Position numbers and translations under genes: made by a program. Positions 45,665-54,922 of a stretch of DNA of 64,000 nt are shown here, piece by piece. Each line of letters starts with the position of its first letter. Positions within the stretch are counted from its first letter, which is position 1. Source of the DNA: Vibrio coralliirubri (GTDB lineage Bacteria; Pseudomonadota; Gammaproteobacteria; Enterobacterales; Vibrionaceae). The DNA lies in assembly GCF_024347375.1 (NCBI RefSeq), contig NZ_AP025471.1:1426001-1490000 (forward strand), given 5' to 3'. The notes below the pieces were generated by a model. The model was not told the DNA's origin. It worked only from the letters and a program-made list of their open reading frames with translations, and made no database searches.

Positions 45665-47056
45665 CTAGTAACCAATCATTTGTCCAATGAACAGCGCCAC
45701 CCAACATAGGGCATAAACCACCAACATAAATGGCACAATCGCTTTCAACCACTGCTCGTAAGAGACTCGACCCAGCGCAAGCATCGCTAGAGTACCGCCA
45801 GAGGTAGGTACAATTAGGTTAGTTAGGCCGTCACCCACTTGGAATGCGGTAACCATCAGCTGGCGACTCATACCTGCAAGGTCAGCAACCGGGATCATAA
45901 TCGGCATGGTCACCATCGCCTGACCAGAACCACCAGGAATGAACAAGTTGATGATGCCTTGAACCACACTCGCCGCAATGGCAGCTAACGCGATTGGCAT
46001 ATCTTGAATCAATGAACTTAGTGCGTTCACGATGGTATCAATAATTGACGCTTGGTTAAGGATCACTTGAATAGAGGCAGCAACACCGATCACCAATGCA
46101 CCAGAGGTAACGCCCGACGCACCTTCCATCATCTGCTTAACAATAGCGTTTGCACCCAAGCCGTTCACGATACCAATGGCAATCGCCATCAATAAGAAAA
46201 GACCCGCGATCTCATTGATGTACCAGCCATTAGCGAACACACCGTAAAGCATGATACCTAAGCCAATAAGAAAAACGCCCAAGGTCATTTTGTCTTTCTT
46301 ATTGAGTTGGTATTCAGAAAGATCTTTACTCAGGCCGCCAGCAGTCTCTGGCTCTTTGAACTCCATTTTAGTTACACGAGAACAAATGTAGTAAGACAGA
46401 AATGCCAAAGAAGAAAGCACCATAACGGTACGCAACCAAGCACCAGAGAAGATTGGAAGTTCCGCAATGCCTTGTGCAACACCAACCGTGTACGGGTTAA
46501 TCGGTGACAGAGCGAAACCCACACCAATACCACCTACCGCCATCACCGTGCCAACTAAGCTCGAATATCCAACCGCAGCAGAGATCAGTACCGCAACTGG
46601 CACTAAGGCAATGTTGTTTTCGAAGCCGACCGCTACACCAAAGAAACCATAGATGAACGTACCTATCGTAATAATTAGATTACGGTTTTTAATTCCAGCT
46701 TTATTTACCGCAACACCGATGGCATTTTCTAATGCACCAGTGCGTTGCAAAATATGGAATAGACCGCCCGCGATAAACACAATAAACAGGTAAGGTGCCG
46801 CGCTAATCAAACCTTTAGGAATAGAGACGAAAATATCGAAGAAATGTACTGACGGAATGCCTTCAATATAAGTAAATGAATCAGCAACAACCGTTGTTCT
46901 ATCATCAACGACAACGCGTTCAAACTCACCTGCTGGCACTATAAAAGTAAGAAGGTAAGTGGCAACCAGTATAAAAAAGATAAGAACCATCGGGTCTGGT
47001 ACGTTTTTGTACCACGCCTTCTTTTCTGCTGTTTCCATTTTCTCTGTCATGTCCAT
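45665..47056 (-). CDS. YfcC-family membrane carrier (C4-dicarboxylate anaerobic carrier-like)
   Basis: Inner-membrane transporter of about 463 residues with eleven or more helices. Family features are the N-terminal PDPMVLIFFILVATYLLTFI, VPAGEFER, GGSGQAMVTMPIMIPVADL and TNLIVPTSGGTLAMLAL. The frame opens at TTG 47062; ATG 47056 has AAGGAG ten bases upstream. Between an M20 amidohydrolase and a DUF1028 protein, it probably imports the amino-acid-like or ureido substrate of that hydrolase. Confidence 0.83.
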   Translation of the reverse strand: MDMTEKMETAEKKAWYKNVPDPMVLIFFILVATYLLTFIVPAGEFERVVVDDRTTVVADSFTYIEGIPSVHFFDIFVSIPKGLISAAPYLFIVFIAGGLFHILQRTGALENAIGVAVNKAGIKNRNLIITIGTFIYGFFGVAVGFENNIALVPVAVLISAAVGYSSLVGTVMAVGGIGVGFALSPINPYTVGVAQGIAELPIFSGAWLRTVMVLSSLAFLSYYICSRVTKMEFKEPETAGGLSKDLSEYQLNKKDKMTLGVFLIGLGIMLYGVFANGWYINEIAGLFLLMAIAIGIVNGLGANAIVKQMMEGASGVTSGALVIGVAASIQVILNQASIIDTIVNALSSLIQDMPIALAAIAASVVQGIINLFIPGGSGQAMVTMPIMIPVADLAGMSRQLMVTAFQVGDGLTNLIVPTSGGTLAMLALGRVSYEQWLKAIVPFMLVVYALCWVALFIGQMIGY

Positions 47057-47177
47057 AACCAAATCTCTCCTTAGTATAGGGAGCGCCTAAGAGCTGCGCT
47101 CTGTGTTATTTGTAGCAGGCGATAACCAGAACTTTGTTCAGATACCGTTAAAGACTGCTACCAAAATCTCGAATCGT

Positions 47178-48431
47178 TTATTTTTGCTCTGCTTTCATCA
47201 ATAGACAGAAGTTGTTTAACACTTCGACTGCAGCAACCAAATCTTGCTGAAGAATGGCTTCGTCTGGGTGGTGGCTAATGCCATCAGTACAACGCATAAA
47301 CAGCATCGCAATATCGGTAAGCTTACTCACAGCCAAGCCATCATGACCTGCACCGCTGTATAGGTGTTTCGGTGTAATACCCGACAAACTTACCGCGTTA
47401 CTTAAAACTGACGATAAAGAATCAGCACAAGTCACGGCTGATTGCTCATAAGTTTGTTCATGACGGTAAGCCAAGTTGTATTGATTCATTAGGCTATCGA
47501 TATCTGCCAACATCTCCTCTCGCGCTTTAACACGAGAAGCGTCATTTGGTGAACGAAGCTCAATGGTAATGTCTGTTTGTTGAGGGATAACGTTGACGCC
47601 ATTCGGATAGTTAGCAATTTTGCCCACAACACCGACTAGGTCTTCTTCTCGCTTACAAAGCTGATCAAACATGTGGATCACTTGAGCAGCACCTACCAAG
47701 GCATCTTGGCGTAGGTTCATCGGTACTGTGCCCGCATGACTCGCTTTGCCAATGATCGACAAGGTATGGCGCTCAATCCCAGTCATTGCCGTCACTACCC
47801 CAACAGGCAGGTTGGCTTGCTCTAACTGCGGGCCTTGCTCAATGTGCAGTTCGACAAAACCAAGCACATTTTCTTTCTCATAAGCGTCTTCACTAATGAG
47901 GTCTGGGTTACAACCAAAAGACACCAAAGCATCTCGCATGCTTACGCCGTTTGCGTCTTCAGCTGTCAACATCGCAGGATCGAAGATGCCTGAAATCGCT
48001 TTTGAGCCTAAAAGTGTCGATTGAAAGCGCGTGCCCTCTTCGTCACTAAAAGCAATCACATCAATATGAAACGGGAACTCTAACTGGTTGTTGTGAAAGT
48101 AATTAACCAGTGCGATTGGCAGTATTACTCCCAAGATCCCATCATATTTGCCCCCATTAGGCACCGTATCTTGGTGTGAGCCAAAGATCAGTGTTTTGGC
48201 ATCTGGGTTAGCACTTGGGTAACGACCAATTAAGTTCGCCGCGTTGTCCATTCGAACTTCCATACCAGACATTGTCATCCAGTCATGCAGCTTTCGGTTT
48301 GCCTCTTCATGCTCTTTAGACGCACATAAACGCGTAACCCCTTCGTTGTCGGGATCGGATGTTTGGCTGCATTGAGCAATAGTCTCTAGCCATTCCCACG
48401 TTAAGCTGGCGGTTTCTTCGAATTTACCCAT
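47178..48431 (-). CDS. M20-family amidohydrolase (allantoate amidohydrolase / N-carbamoyl-L-amino acid hydrolase)
   Basis: Binuclear metal hydrolase of 417 residues that releases ammonia and CO2 from ureido or carbamoyl amino acids. Metal ligands are visible in GSHQDTVPNGGKYDG, FSDEEGTRF, VELHIEQGP and the C-terminal SGAGHDGLAVS. The dimerisation domain with GKASHAGTVPMNLRQD separates the two halves. It is the first gene of the unit with the YfcC carrier and DUF1028 protein and is divergent from a GntR regulator. Allantoate, carbamoyl amino acids and beta-ureidopropionate are all possible substrates. Confidence 0.87.
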   Translation of the reverse strand: MGKFEETASLTWEWLETIAQCSQTSDPDNEGVTRLCASKEHEEANRKLHDWMTMSGMEVRMDNAANLIGRYPSANPDAKTLIFGSHQDTVPNGGKYDGILGVILPIALVNYFHNNQLEFPFHIDVIAFSDEEGTRFQSTLLGSKAISGIFDPAMLTAEDANGVSMRDALVSFGCNPDLISEDAYEKENVLGFVELHIEQGPQLEQANLPVGVVTAMTGIERHTLSIIGKASHAGTVPMNLRQDALVGAAQVIHMFDQLCKREEDLVGVVGKIANYPNGVNVIPQQTDITIELRSPNDASRVKAREEMLADIDSLMNQYNLAYRHEQTYEQSAVTCADSLSSVLSNAVSLSGITPKHLYSGAGHDGLAVSKLTDIAMLFMRCTDGISHHPDEAILQQDLVAAVEVLNNFCLLMKAEQK

Positions 48432-48468
48432 CTAAAATCATTCCATTCTGATCATGTACACCCACGCA

Positions 48469-48516
48469 ATTTATCATGATAAATATCAAATAAAAGCTAT
48501 TTATCATGATAAATAA
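48469..48516. promoter_or_regulatory. Two perfect 16-bp palindromes, likely GntR operators
   Basis: ATTTATCATGATAAAT occurs at 48470-48485 and again at 48500-48515, centres exactly 30 bases (about three helical turns) apart. Both lie between the divergent M20 gene and the GntR gene, where a repressor could block both promoters. Confidence 0.75.
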
Positions 48517-48543
48517 ACTTTTTGTGACTAAGATTCGATCAAT

Positions 48544-48579
48544 AATCGGAGTGTTTCATAACTCAACACTCCGATTTTT
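48544..48579 (+). terminator. Terminator-like hairpin in the gntR leader (possible attenuator)
   Basis: AATCGGAGTGTT / AACACTCCGATT, twelve perfect pairs with a 9-nt loop, followed by a five-T run. No gene on this strand ends upstream, so it lies inside the leader of the GntR gene. Confidence 0.65.
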
Positions 48580-48590
48580 CCGGGGTTTTT

Positions 48591-48650
48591 ATGGCAAGAA
48601 AACAGGTGACATTCAGAGGAATTCCGTCAGAATTCAATAAGTACGGATAA
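48591..48650 (+). CDS. Putative 19-residue leader ORF upstream of the GntR gene
   Basis: ATG 48591 to TAA 48648, encoding MARKQVTFRGIPSEFNKYG. It starts two bases after a GGGGTTTT arm (48582-48589), and its stop overlaps the pairing arm AAAACCCC (48649-48656). The GGGG just upstream could act as a weak ribosome-binding site. Whether it is translated is uncertain. Confidence 0.35.
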   Translation: MARKQVTFRGIPSEFNKYG

Positions 48651-48668
48651 AACCCCAGCGAGGATAAT

Positions 48669-49415
48669 GTGGCAAAAAGCGCGAAGAGACGTAGAACACA
48701 AGAATTAGCAGAATCGATCAAGAACTGGATCGTCGAACAAGCGCTTCAACCTGGGGACCGTTTACCTAACGAACTAGAGGTTATGGAAAAGTTTGACGCT
48801 TCAAAAGGAACGGTTCGTGAAAGTATGCGAATCTTGGAAGCGCAAGGGATTTTGTCTACCAAAACAGGTCCCAATGGCGGTGTCTTCGTTAGTGAGATGA
48901 GCGAAAACAAAGCGCAGTCACTACTGAGTAACTACCTATTTTTTAAAAACACTTCGATATCAGATTTATACCAAATGCGTTTGTCACTCGAGCCGGAGAT
49001 TTCAGCTTCCCTCGCGGGAAAACTAAACGAATCACAATTGCAGGCGCTGAGCGATCAAATCGATAAATATCAGACGCCGCCAGAAGATATATATCAAGAG
49101 CGTGAACACCACATCGCTTCATTGGAGTTCCACAGCTTACTGGCGAGCTATTCTGATAATGAGCTATTAAAGTTTGTGGTGCGTTTCACCGCGCAAATAC
49201 TTACCGAACTTACGATTTATCACAAGCTTTACGAACCAGGAAACCACAAACTTTGGCGCACCGGTGTGCAAAGCCAACGCGACCTTGTGCAAGCGCTGGA
49301 AAAAAATGACGCTGTAAAAGCGAAGCAAATCATGCAGCAACATATGCTTACTGCACACCAACTTATGATTAAGCAAGAAGCGCAAATCGCCAACAGCTTT
49401 ATCGCAGAAGAGTAA
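48669..49415 (+). CDS. FadR-subfamily GntR regulator (FCD domain)
   Basis: DNA-binding regulator of 248 residues. The N-terminal GntR HTH (LPNELEVMEKFDASKGTVRE, then LEAQGILSTKTGPNGG) is followed by an all-helical FCD domain with a probable metal site (RLSLEPEISASLA, EFHSLLASYSDN). The start is GTG 48669 with GAGG five bases upstream. It is divergent from the M20/YfcC/DUF1028 unit, with two palindromes between, so it is the likely regulator of that unit and of itself. Confidence 0.87.
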   Translation: MAKSAKRRRTQELAESIKNWIVEQALQPGDRLPNELEVMEKFDASKGTVRESMRILEAQGILSTKTGPNGGVFVSEMSENKAQSLLSNYLFFKNTSISDLYQMRLSLEPEISASLAGKLNESQLQALSDQIDKYQTPPEDIYQEREHHIASLEFHSLLASYSDNELLKFVVRFTAQILTELTIYHKLYEPGNHKLWRTGVQSQRDLVQALEKNDAVKAKQIMQQHMLTAHQLMIKQEAQIANSFIAEE

Positions 49416-49459
49416 GACCAAGTACGTTCAGCTTATCTAGCACACCTCGCAAACACATA

Positions 49460-49491
49460 AAAACGCCAAGCTCATCAGAACTTGGCGTTTT
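49460..49491. terminator. Terminator between gntR-type gene and aldehyde dehydrogenase
   Basis: AAAACGCCAAG / CTTGGCGTTTT, eleven pairs, usable from both sides. Confidence 0.82.
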
Positions 49492-49568
49492 GCTTTTCGT
49501 TTATGTTTTTATTTAAGCCAACTCGCTGTTAGTGACTTCCTAATACACTGTTCTAGAACCTATCTATT

Positions 49569-51089
49569 TTAGAAAAAGCCCAACGGATTCGTATCGTAGC
49601 TGATTAATAGATTCTTGGTGTTTTGGTAGTGATCGAGCATCATCTTATGTGTCTCACGACCGATGCCGGATTTCTTGTAACCACCAAACGCGGCATGAGC
49701 TGGGTAAGCGTGGTAGCAGTTCACCCAGATACGGCCGGCTTCAATGTTGCGACCCATGCGATACGCTAGGTTTGCATCACGCGTCCATACTCCTGCACCC
49801 AAGCCATATTCAGTGTCATTGGCTATTTCTAGCGCTTCTGCTTCGTCTTTAAACGTCGTCACCGCGATTACAGGGCCAAAGATCTCCTCTTGGAATACAC
49901 GCATCTTATTGTGCCCTTCCAACATGGTTGGCTGGATGTAATAACCATTACCGAGATCATCTGACTGCTGGGCAACTTCACCACCAGTCAGCACTTTAGC
50001 GCCTTCTTGACGACCTATCTCAAGGTAGCTCAAGATCTTATCAAACTGCTCTTTTGAAGCTTGTGCGCCTACCTGAGTATCGGTATCTAGCGGGTTACCT
50101 TGTTTAATAGTTTGAGCACGCTCGACCACCTTGGCGATGAACTTGTCGTACACCGATTCGTGGATCAACACACGTGATGGACAAGTACATACTTCCCCTT
50201 GGTTAAAGAACGCCAGCAACATACCTTCGACACACTTATCGAGGTATTCATCTTCATGGTTAAAGATATCTGGGAAGTAGATGTTTGGAGACTTACCGCC
50301 CAGCTCAACCGTAGACGGAATCAAGCTTTCAGCCGCACATTTTAAGATATGGTGGCCGACTTCTGTTGAGCCGGTAAATGCCAGTTTCGCCAAGCGATCA
50401 CTGGTTGCTAACGCTTGGCCCGCTTCGCTACCAAAACCATTGACGATGTTGACTACGCCTGCAGGCAGAAGATCGGCGATCTTCTCCATCATAACTAAGA
50501 TCGATGTCGGTGTTTGCTCGGCTGGCTTCATCACCACACAACAGCCCGCAGCTAACGCTGGTGCCAATTTCCAAGCCGCCATTAAAATCGGGAAGTTCCA
50601 AGGAATAATCTGCCCCACCACACCGATTGGTTCAGGGAAGTGGTAACTCGCGGTGTTTGAATCGAGCTCAGCTGCGCTGCCTTCTTGCGCACGAATACAG
50701 CCCGCAAAGTAACGGAAGTGATCAACGACTAACGGGATGTCTGCCGCTAAAGTTTCACGCACAGGCTTGCCGTTTTCCCACGTCTCCGCGACCGCGATTT
50801 CTTCTAAATTCGCTTCAATGCGGTCGGCAATTTTAAGTAGAATGTTCGAACGTTCAGTCACGCTGGTCGTAGCCCAACTCGCACGAGCTGCATGCGCGGC
50901 ATCGAGTGCCAAGCTAATGTCCGCCTCGGTTGAGCGTGCCACTTGGCAATACACCTGACCATTTACTGGGGAAGTGTTATCAAAATACTCGCCGCTGACA
51001 GGCTTCACCCACTCGCCACCGATAAAATTATCGTATTGCGCTTTAAAGTTCACCACTGCGTTGTCACTACCCGGCTGTGCGTAAATCAT
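49569..51089 (-). CDS. NAD-dependent aldehyde dehydrogenase (AldB/ExaC-like)
   Basis: Cytoplasmic enzyme of 506 residues oxidising an aldehyde, probably acetaldehyde, to the acid. Visible are [19 protein letters not shown], the cofactor segment [11 protein letters not shown], the catalytic glutamate in [12 protein letters not shown] and the nucleophile cysteine in [12 protein letters not shown]. The N-terminal half also matches acetaldehyde dehydrogenases paired with alcohol oxidation. A sigma-54-type promoter lies upstream, and the divergent gene is a sigma-54 activator of the AcoR type. Confidence 0.88.
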   Translation of the reverse strand: MIYAQPGSDNAVVNFKAQYDNFIGGEWVKPVSGEYFDNTSPVNGQVYCQVARSTEADISLALDAAHAARASWATTSVTERSNILLKIADRIEANLEEIAVAETWENGKPVRETLAADIPLVVDHFRYFAGCIRAQEGSAAELDSNTASYHFPEPIGVVGQIIPWNFPILMAAWKLAPALAAGCCVVMKPAEQTPTSILVMMEKIADLLPAGVVNIVNGFGSEAGQALATSDRLAKLAFTGSTEVGHHILKCAAESLIPSTVELGGKSPNIYFPDIFNHEDEYLDKCVEGMLLAFFNQGEVCTCPSRVLIHESVYDKFIAKVVERAQTIKQGNPLDTDTQVGAQASKEQFDKILSYLEIGRQEGAKVLTGGEVAQQSDDLGNGYYIQPTMLEGHNKMRVFQEEIFGPVIAVTTFKDEAEALEIANDTEYGLGAGVWTRDANLAYRMGRNIEAGRIWVNCYHAYPAHAAFGGYKKSGIGRETHKMMLDHYQNTKNLLISYDTNPLGFF

Positions 51090-51247
51090 AGTTAGATCCT
51101 TCTTCGATTTGATATTCGTTATTGAGCGAGAGCTGTCTTATTTTTGTGGCGGCTCCCCTTGATAAAAGAACTCATGACGAGACGCCCATGTTTATACTTT
51201 CTGTTTAAAACACTGATACTTCGTGTTTTCTTCACAACAGTAACAAC

Positions 51248-51262
51248 GCAAATCACACGCCA
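51248..51262 (-). promoter_or_regulatory. Sigma-54-type promoter for the aldehyde dehydrogenase
   Basis: On the minus strand the sequence reads TGGCGTGTGATTTGC, with the GG and GC elements at the exact -24/-12 spacing. It lies about 160 bases before the dehydrogenase start and beside an enhancer-binding-protein gene. Confidence 0.6.
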
Positions 51263-51370
51263 GAACTTCAAAACTTGTTGTTAATAAATTGTAAAACTAT
51301 GATTACCAAACGTTTACAACCCAAAGTGAGTTGGCATTGAACGGACGTATGGAAACCACTCCAGTGTTCA

Positions 51371-51415
51371 ACTGTTCCAAATTGGTACACCCTCACTGTT
51401 ACGACATGGAACAGT
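51371..51415. promoter_or_regulatory. Inverted repeat just before the AcoR-like start
   Basis: ACTGTTCC (51371-51378) and GGAACAGT (51408-51415) are perfect complements with a 29-nt spacer; the second arm ends one base before the ATG. It is a candidate activator-binding site or autoregulatory operator. Confidence 0.45.
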
Positions 51416-51416
51416 C

Positions 51417-53204
51417 ATGCACCTTCAACAAGCAAACACCTCAGATTGGCTTTCGTCCTCTTGGCACCGCAGCACAGAAGCGGGTCTAAAACAGAGACGA
51501 CTTCCCGAAGACATTCGCCTGCCTCAATCGATTCTTAAGCAGCGACGTCATCAATCGGCTGACTTGATCCACATCGTCGAACGCAATGCGCTGCCTTTGT
51601 TTAATCAGATGTTTGCTCGTACCGACAGTCGTTTGATTCTGACCGATATTGAAGGGGTGATTCTGGCGAGTTGGGGACAGGAGCGGTTTAAGGAGAAGCT
51701 GACATCAATTGCACTCAGCTCTGGAGCCTGTTGGCAGGAACAACTGAAAGGTACCAACGCGATTGGCACCGCCATTGTTGAAGCCAAGCCAGTATCTATC
51801 ATTGGCGAACAACACTTCATCCACCAGCATCGATTTATCAGTTGTTCAGCAAGCCCGGTGTTTGACCACCAAGGCAAAATGGTTGGGGTGTTAGACATCA
51901 CCAGTGAACAACAGCAACACGACAGCTCAGTGCAATTACTGGTTCAAAATATGGTTCAGCTTGTTGAGAACCAGCTACTGAGTCACATCCCACAAGGCAC
52001 CACTCGAATCGATCTCGCGTGTGAGAAATCTTTATTACACAGCGGTTGGCAAGGGATAGTGATAGCGAACGAAGCTGGCGAGGTAGTCGCGCACAATCAG
52101 GTTGCCTCTCAATTGTTGGATCAAACCTCGATCGTCGGCGAATGCATCGATACCCTGTTCAACCGAACCTCATTAGATACGCCTTTTGTGTTTGAGAAAC
52201 AGCACCTCAAACAAGCAACTGCAAAACGCACTCGCTCTATTTCGGCATCGTGTAATTTGCACCATGGCGAGCAACAAATTGAACACGCTTGGCAGCAAGC
52301 TAATAAGGTTATCGATAAAGGGATCAGCTTATTGATCTTAGGTGAAACAGGCGTTGGTAAGGGCGAGTTTGTTAAGGCGCTGCACAAGCAAAGCCAACGT
52401 AAATCGGCGCCCTTGGTGGCGGTAAATTGCGGCGCACTGCCGAAAGACCTTATCGAATCCGAACTGTTTGGCTACGCGCCGGGCGCTTTTACTGGCGCAA
52501 GCCACAAAGGATTCCAAGGCAAGATTCGCCAAGCGGATAAGGGAATTCTGTTTCTAGATGAGATCGCCGATATGCCGTTAGAGGCTCAGTGTCGATTGCT
52601 GCATGTTCTACAAGACAAATCCGTAGTACCCGTGGGTTCAAACCAAAGCTACCAAGTCGATTGTCAGATCATCGCTGCCACACATAAAAACTTAGAGCAG
52701 CTAGTCGCAACTGGAGAGTTTCGACAAGATCTCTTTTATCGCCTAAACGGCTTAGCATTCACTTTGCCGAGCCTACAACACCGACAAGACAAGCACGCCT
52801 TAATCGAGCACATTCATCGTAAATACGCCGAAGGCGAACAGACAATCTGCCCGCACTTAATGAGCTTACTGTGCGCTTACGCTTGGCCAGGCAATATCCG
52901 CGAATTAGACAATCTACTCAAGGTCGCCGCCCTACTTGCGAGCGATGAAGCACAACTCACTCTAGAGCATGTGCCCAGCCACCTTGCTCAACATCTCACA
53001 TCGTTAGCGCAAGACAATCAGCATCAACTGACGACTCCTAATACCATCACAGGTACAACGAATAACGATTTAAGAAGTACCGTTGAAGAAACCTTGTTGC
53101 AAACATATCAAGCGAACCAAGGCAACATCAGCAAGACTTCACGAATACTCGGCATCAGCCGCAATACCATTTATCGAAAACTGAAAAGCTTGGGAATCCT
53201 ATAG
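51417..53204 (+). CDS. Sigma-54-dependent activator, AcoR-like
   Basis: Enhancer-binding protein of 595 residues. It starts with the family's SWHRSTEAGL motif and a GAF-type sensor (about 60-180). The AAA+ domain has Walker A GETGVGKGE, the sigma-54-contacting GAFTGA loop and Walker B ILFLDEIAD, and the C-terminus is a Fis-type HTH (GNISKTSRILGISRNTIYRK). AcoR proteins respond to acetoin or related aldehydes and alcohols. Divergent orientation to an aldehyde dehydrogenase with a sigma-54 promoter makes that gene the likely target. Confidence 0.9.
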   Translation: MHLQQANTSDWLSSSWHRSTEAGLKQRRLPEDIRLPQSILKQRRHQSADLIHIVERNALPLFNQMFARTDSRLILTDIEGVILASWGQERFKEKLTSIALSSGACWQEQLKGTNAIGTAIVEAKPVSIIGEQHFIHQHRFISCSASPVFDHQGKMVGVLDITSEQQQHDSSVQLLVQNMVQLVENQLLSHIPQGTTRIDLACEKSLLHSGWQGIVIANEAGEVVAHNQVASQLLDQTSIVGECIDTLFNRTSLDTPFVFEKQHLKQATAKRTRSISASCNLHHGEQQIEHAWQQANKVIDKGISLLILGETGVGKGEFVKALHKQSQRKSAPLVAVNCGALPKDLIESELFGYAPGAFTGASHKGFQGKIRQADKGILFLDEIADMPLEAQCRLLHVLQDKSVVPVGSNQSYQVDCQIIAATHKNLEQLVATGEFRQDLFYRLNGLAFTLPSLQHRQDKHALIEHIHRKYAEGEQTICPHLMSLLCAYAWPGNIRELDNLLKVAALLASDEAQLTLEHVPSHLAQHLTSLAQDNQHQLTTPNTITGTTNNDLRSTVEETLLQTYQANQGNISKTSRILGISRNTIYRKLKSLGIL

Positions 53205-53222
53205 TAAGAAACGGAATCTAAG

Positions 53223-54056
53223 CTACTCAGACTCCAACTCCACAAGTTGATTGAGCACTTCTTTGTCCAATACTGGATGATGTTTGCTCGCTAAGATCAA
53301 CACAATATCAACCGAAGGCAACGGCGGCATATCGTCAAGAATTTTCAAATCTGAAGTCACGCTCAGCTTACCCATCGCGCCAATGGCTAACCCGGCTTTA
53401 ACGATCGCTCGCTGCGCTGAAGCGGTATTGCTACACGCCAATAACTGATAAGGCGTGCCCTGCTTGGTTAAGCCATTCACTGCCGCTGCGTGGTACTTAC
53501 AATCGGTCTGAAACAAAGCTAATGGGACTGGTTTAGACTCATCGAACACATAATCAGGGCTGCTTATCCATACTCCGATATCATGAGTGAGCCAGTAACC
53601 CTCTTCACTATCGGGCGCTCGGGTGACAATCGCGGCATCTAAACGACCATCATCCAACCATTCTCTCAGTGTAATACTGGGCAGGCTAAATACTTGAATA
53701 GAACAGGTGGGTTCTGCTTTCTGTAATAGGCGAATCACTTTTGGCAGAATAGTGTCGTTGTAGTCTTCAGGGCAGCCGAGTCGCAGAGGTTGTTTGTCTT
53801 CATAACGCTTTACTTGCTTTAGCGCGGTATTGTGGAGGGCGACCAACTGTTCGGCATGAGAACGTAGCGCTAAGCCTGCTTCAGTAAGTATTAAGTTACG
53901 TCCTTCTTTTTGGAAAAGAGTGACGTTGAGTTCTTCTTCCAACTTACGCATTTGAGCACTGAATGCCGATTGGGTGCGATTTATCTGTTTCGCTGCACGT
54001 GTGAAACTACTGGTTTCTACAAACGCGAGAAAGCCTCGCAAAGCATCAATATCCAT
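53223..54056 (-). CDS. LysR-family regulator divergent from a GST gene
   Basis: LysR regulator of 277 residues: HTH in MDIDALRGFLAFVETSSFTR to QSAFSAQMRKLEEELNVTLF, then an effector domain. The frame opens at 54074, but ATG 54056 has GGTGGTGA seven bases upstream and begins exactly at the family start. It converges on the AcoR gene and is divergent from the glutathione S-transferase gene, which is the likely target. Confidence 0.87.
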   Translation of the reverse strand: MDIDALRGFLAFVETSSFTRAAKQINRTQSAFSAQMRKLEEELNVTLFQKEGRNLILTEAGLALRSHAEQLVALHNTALKQVKRYEDKQPLRLGCPEDYNDTILPKVIRLLQKAEPTCSIQVFSLPSITLREWLDDGRLDAAIVTRAPDSEEGYWLTHDIGVWISSPDYVFDESKPVPLALFQTDCKYHAAAVNGLTKQGTPYQLLACSNTASAQRAIVKAGLAIGAMGKLSVTSDLKILDDMPPLPSVDIVLILASKHHPVLDKEVLNQLVELESE

Positions 54057-54086
54057 ATTGAAATCACCACCCATCGTTTTTATTAA

Positions 54087-54126
54087 TGTATTGCATCAAA
54101 ATTATCCGTTAGTGCGCCGCAATACA
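54087..54126. promoter_or_regulatory. Inverted repeat between LysR and GST genes
   Basis: TGTATTGC (54087-54094) and GCAATACA (54119-54126) are perfect complements with a 24-nt spacer, placed between the divergent genes as expected for a LysR binding region. Confidence 0.45.
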
Positions 54127-54192
54127 ATCCCCTAAGCTCAAATGCATGCCCCCAAGGCTCAAAGCATACCCACTAAACGCAAGGAAGCAACG

Positions 54193-54840
54193 ATGCAGCT
54201 TTATATTGGAAACCAGAACTACTCAACTTGGTCATTGCGCGCATGGCTAATATTCGACAACTACAACCTGAATACAGAAATCATCAAGCTCAAACTCTTC
54301 ACCTCTGATTTTTACGACACTCTGGCGAAAGTGACGCCAACGGCCAAGGTTCCTACCTTAGTTGATGGTGACGTTGCGGTGTGGGATTCACTGGCGATTC
54401 TGGAATACGTTAACGACGCCCACTTGGACGGTGCAGCATGGCCAAAACCCACCAAAGAGCGCGCTCGTGCAAGAGCCATTTCCGCCGAGATGCACTCTGG
54501 TTTTTTTGCCGTCAGAAATGAAATGCCGATGAACTGCCGCGCACAACGAAAGCTCACACTCAGTGAAGACGCATTGAAAGACATCGCACGTATTGATGCA
54601 ATATGGTCAGCACAAATGGAACAATACCCTGAAGGATGGTTGTTTGGTGAATGGTCGATTGCCGATGCGATGTTTGCACCTGTGGCATTGCGCGTAGAAA
54701 CCTATGGCATCCCACTTTCAGAGAAGGCATCGCAGTATCAACAACATGTGCTTAACAGCCCATCGATACAAAAGTGGCTCGCGGAAGCAAGTTTAGAAAC
54801 CGATGTGGTTGAAGAAGATGAGGCGGGTGAGCCAGTATAA
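54193..54840 (+). CDS. Glutathione S-transferase family protein
   Basis: Cytoplasmic two-domain protein of 215 residues. The thioredoxin-like N-domain starts MQLYIGNQNYSTWSLRAWL and has the cis-proline and glutathione-binding VPTLVDGDVAVWDSLAILEY. The C-terminal domain is all-helical. The frame opens at 54142, but ATG 54193 with AAGGA upstream matches the family start. It is divergent from a LysR regulator; the substrate is unknown. Confidence 0.87.
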   Translation: MQLYIGNQNYSTWSLRAWLIFDNYNLNTEIIKLKLFTSDFYDTLAKVTPTAKVPTLVDGDVAVWDSLAILEYVNDAHLDGAAWPKPTKERARARAISAEMHSGFFAVRNEMPMNCRAQRKLTLSEDALKDIARIDAIWSAQMEQYPEGWLFGEWSIADAMFAPVALRVETYGIPLSEKASQYQQHVLNSPSIQKWLAEASLETDVVEEDEAGEPV

Positions 54841-54850
54841 CTAGATAACG

Positions 54851-54879
54851 ATGAGTCTCGATATAGCATCGAGACTCAT
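54851..54879. terminator. Strong hairpin after the GST gene
   Basis: ATGAGTCTCGAT / ATCGAGACTCAT, twelve perfect pairs with a 5-nt loop. There is only a short T stretch, so termination is less certain than the folding. Confidence 0.55.
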
Positions 54880-54922
54880 TCAAGATTAGGCGGTTAGAAA
54901 CGTTTCACTAGAGTGCGTTTTC

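Noticed and set aside
54851..54879. Riboswitch or RNA gene after the GST gene
   Set aside because: It is a single simple hairpin at a gene end, best explained as a terminator or 3' stabiliser.
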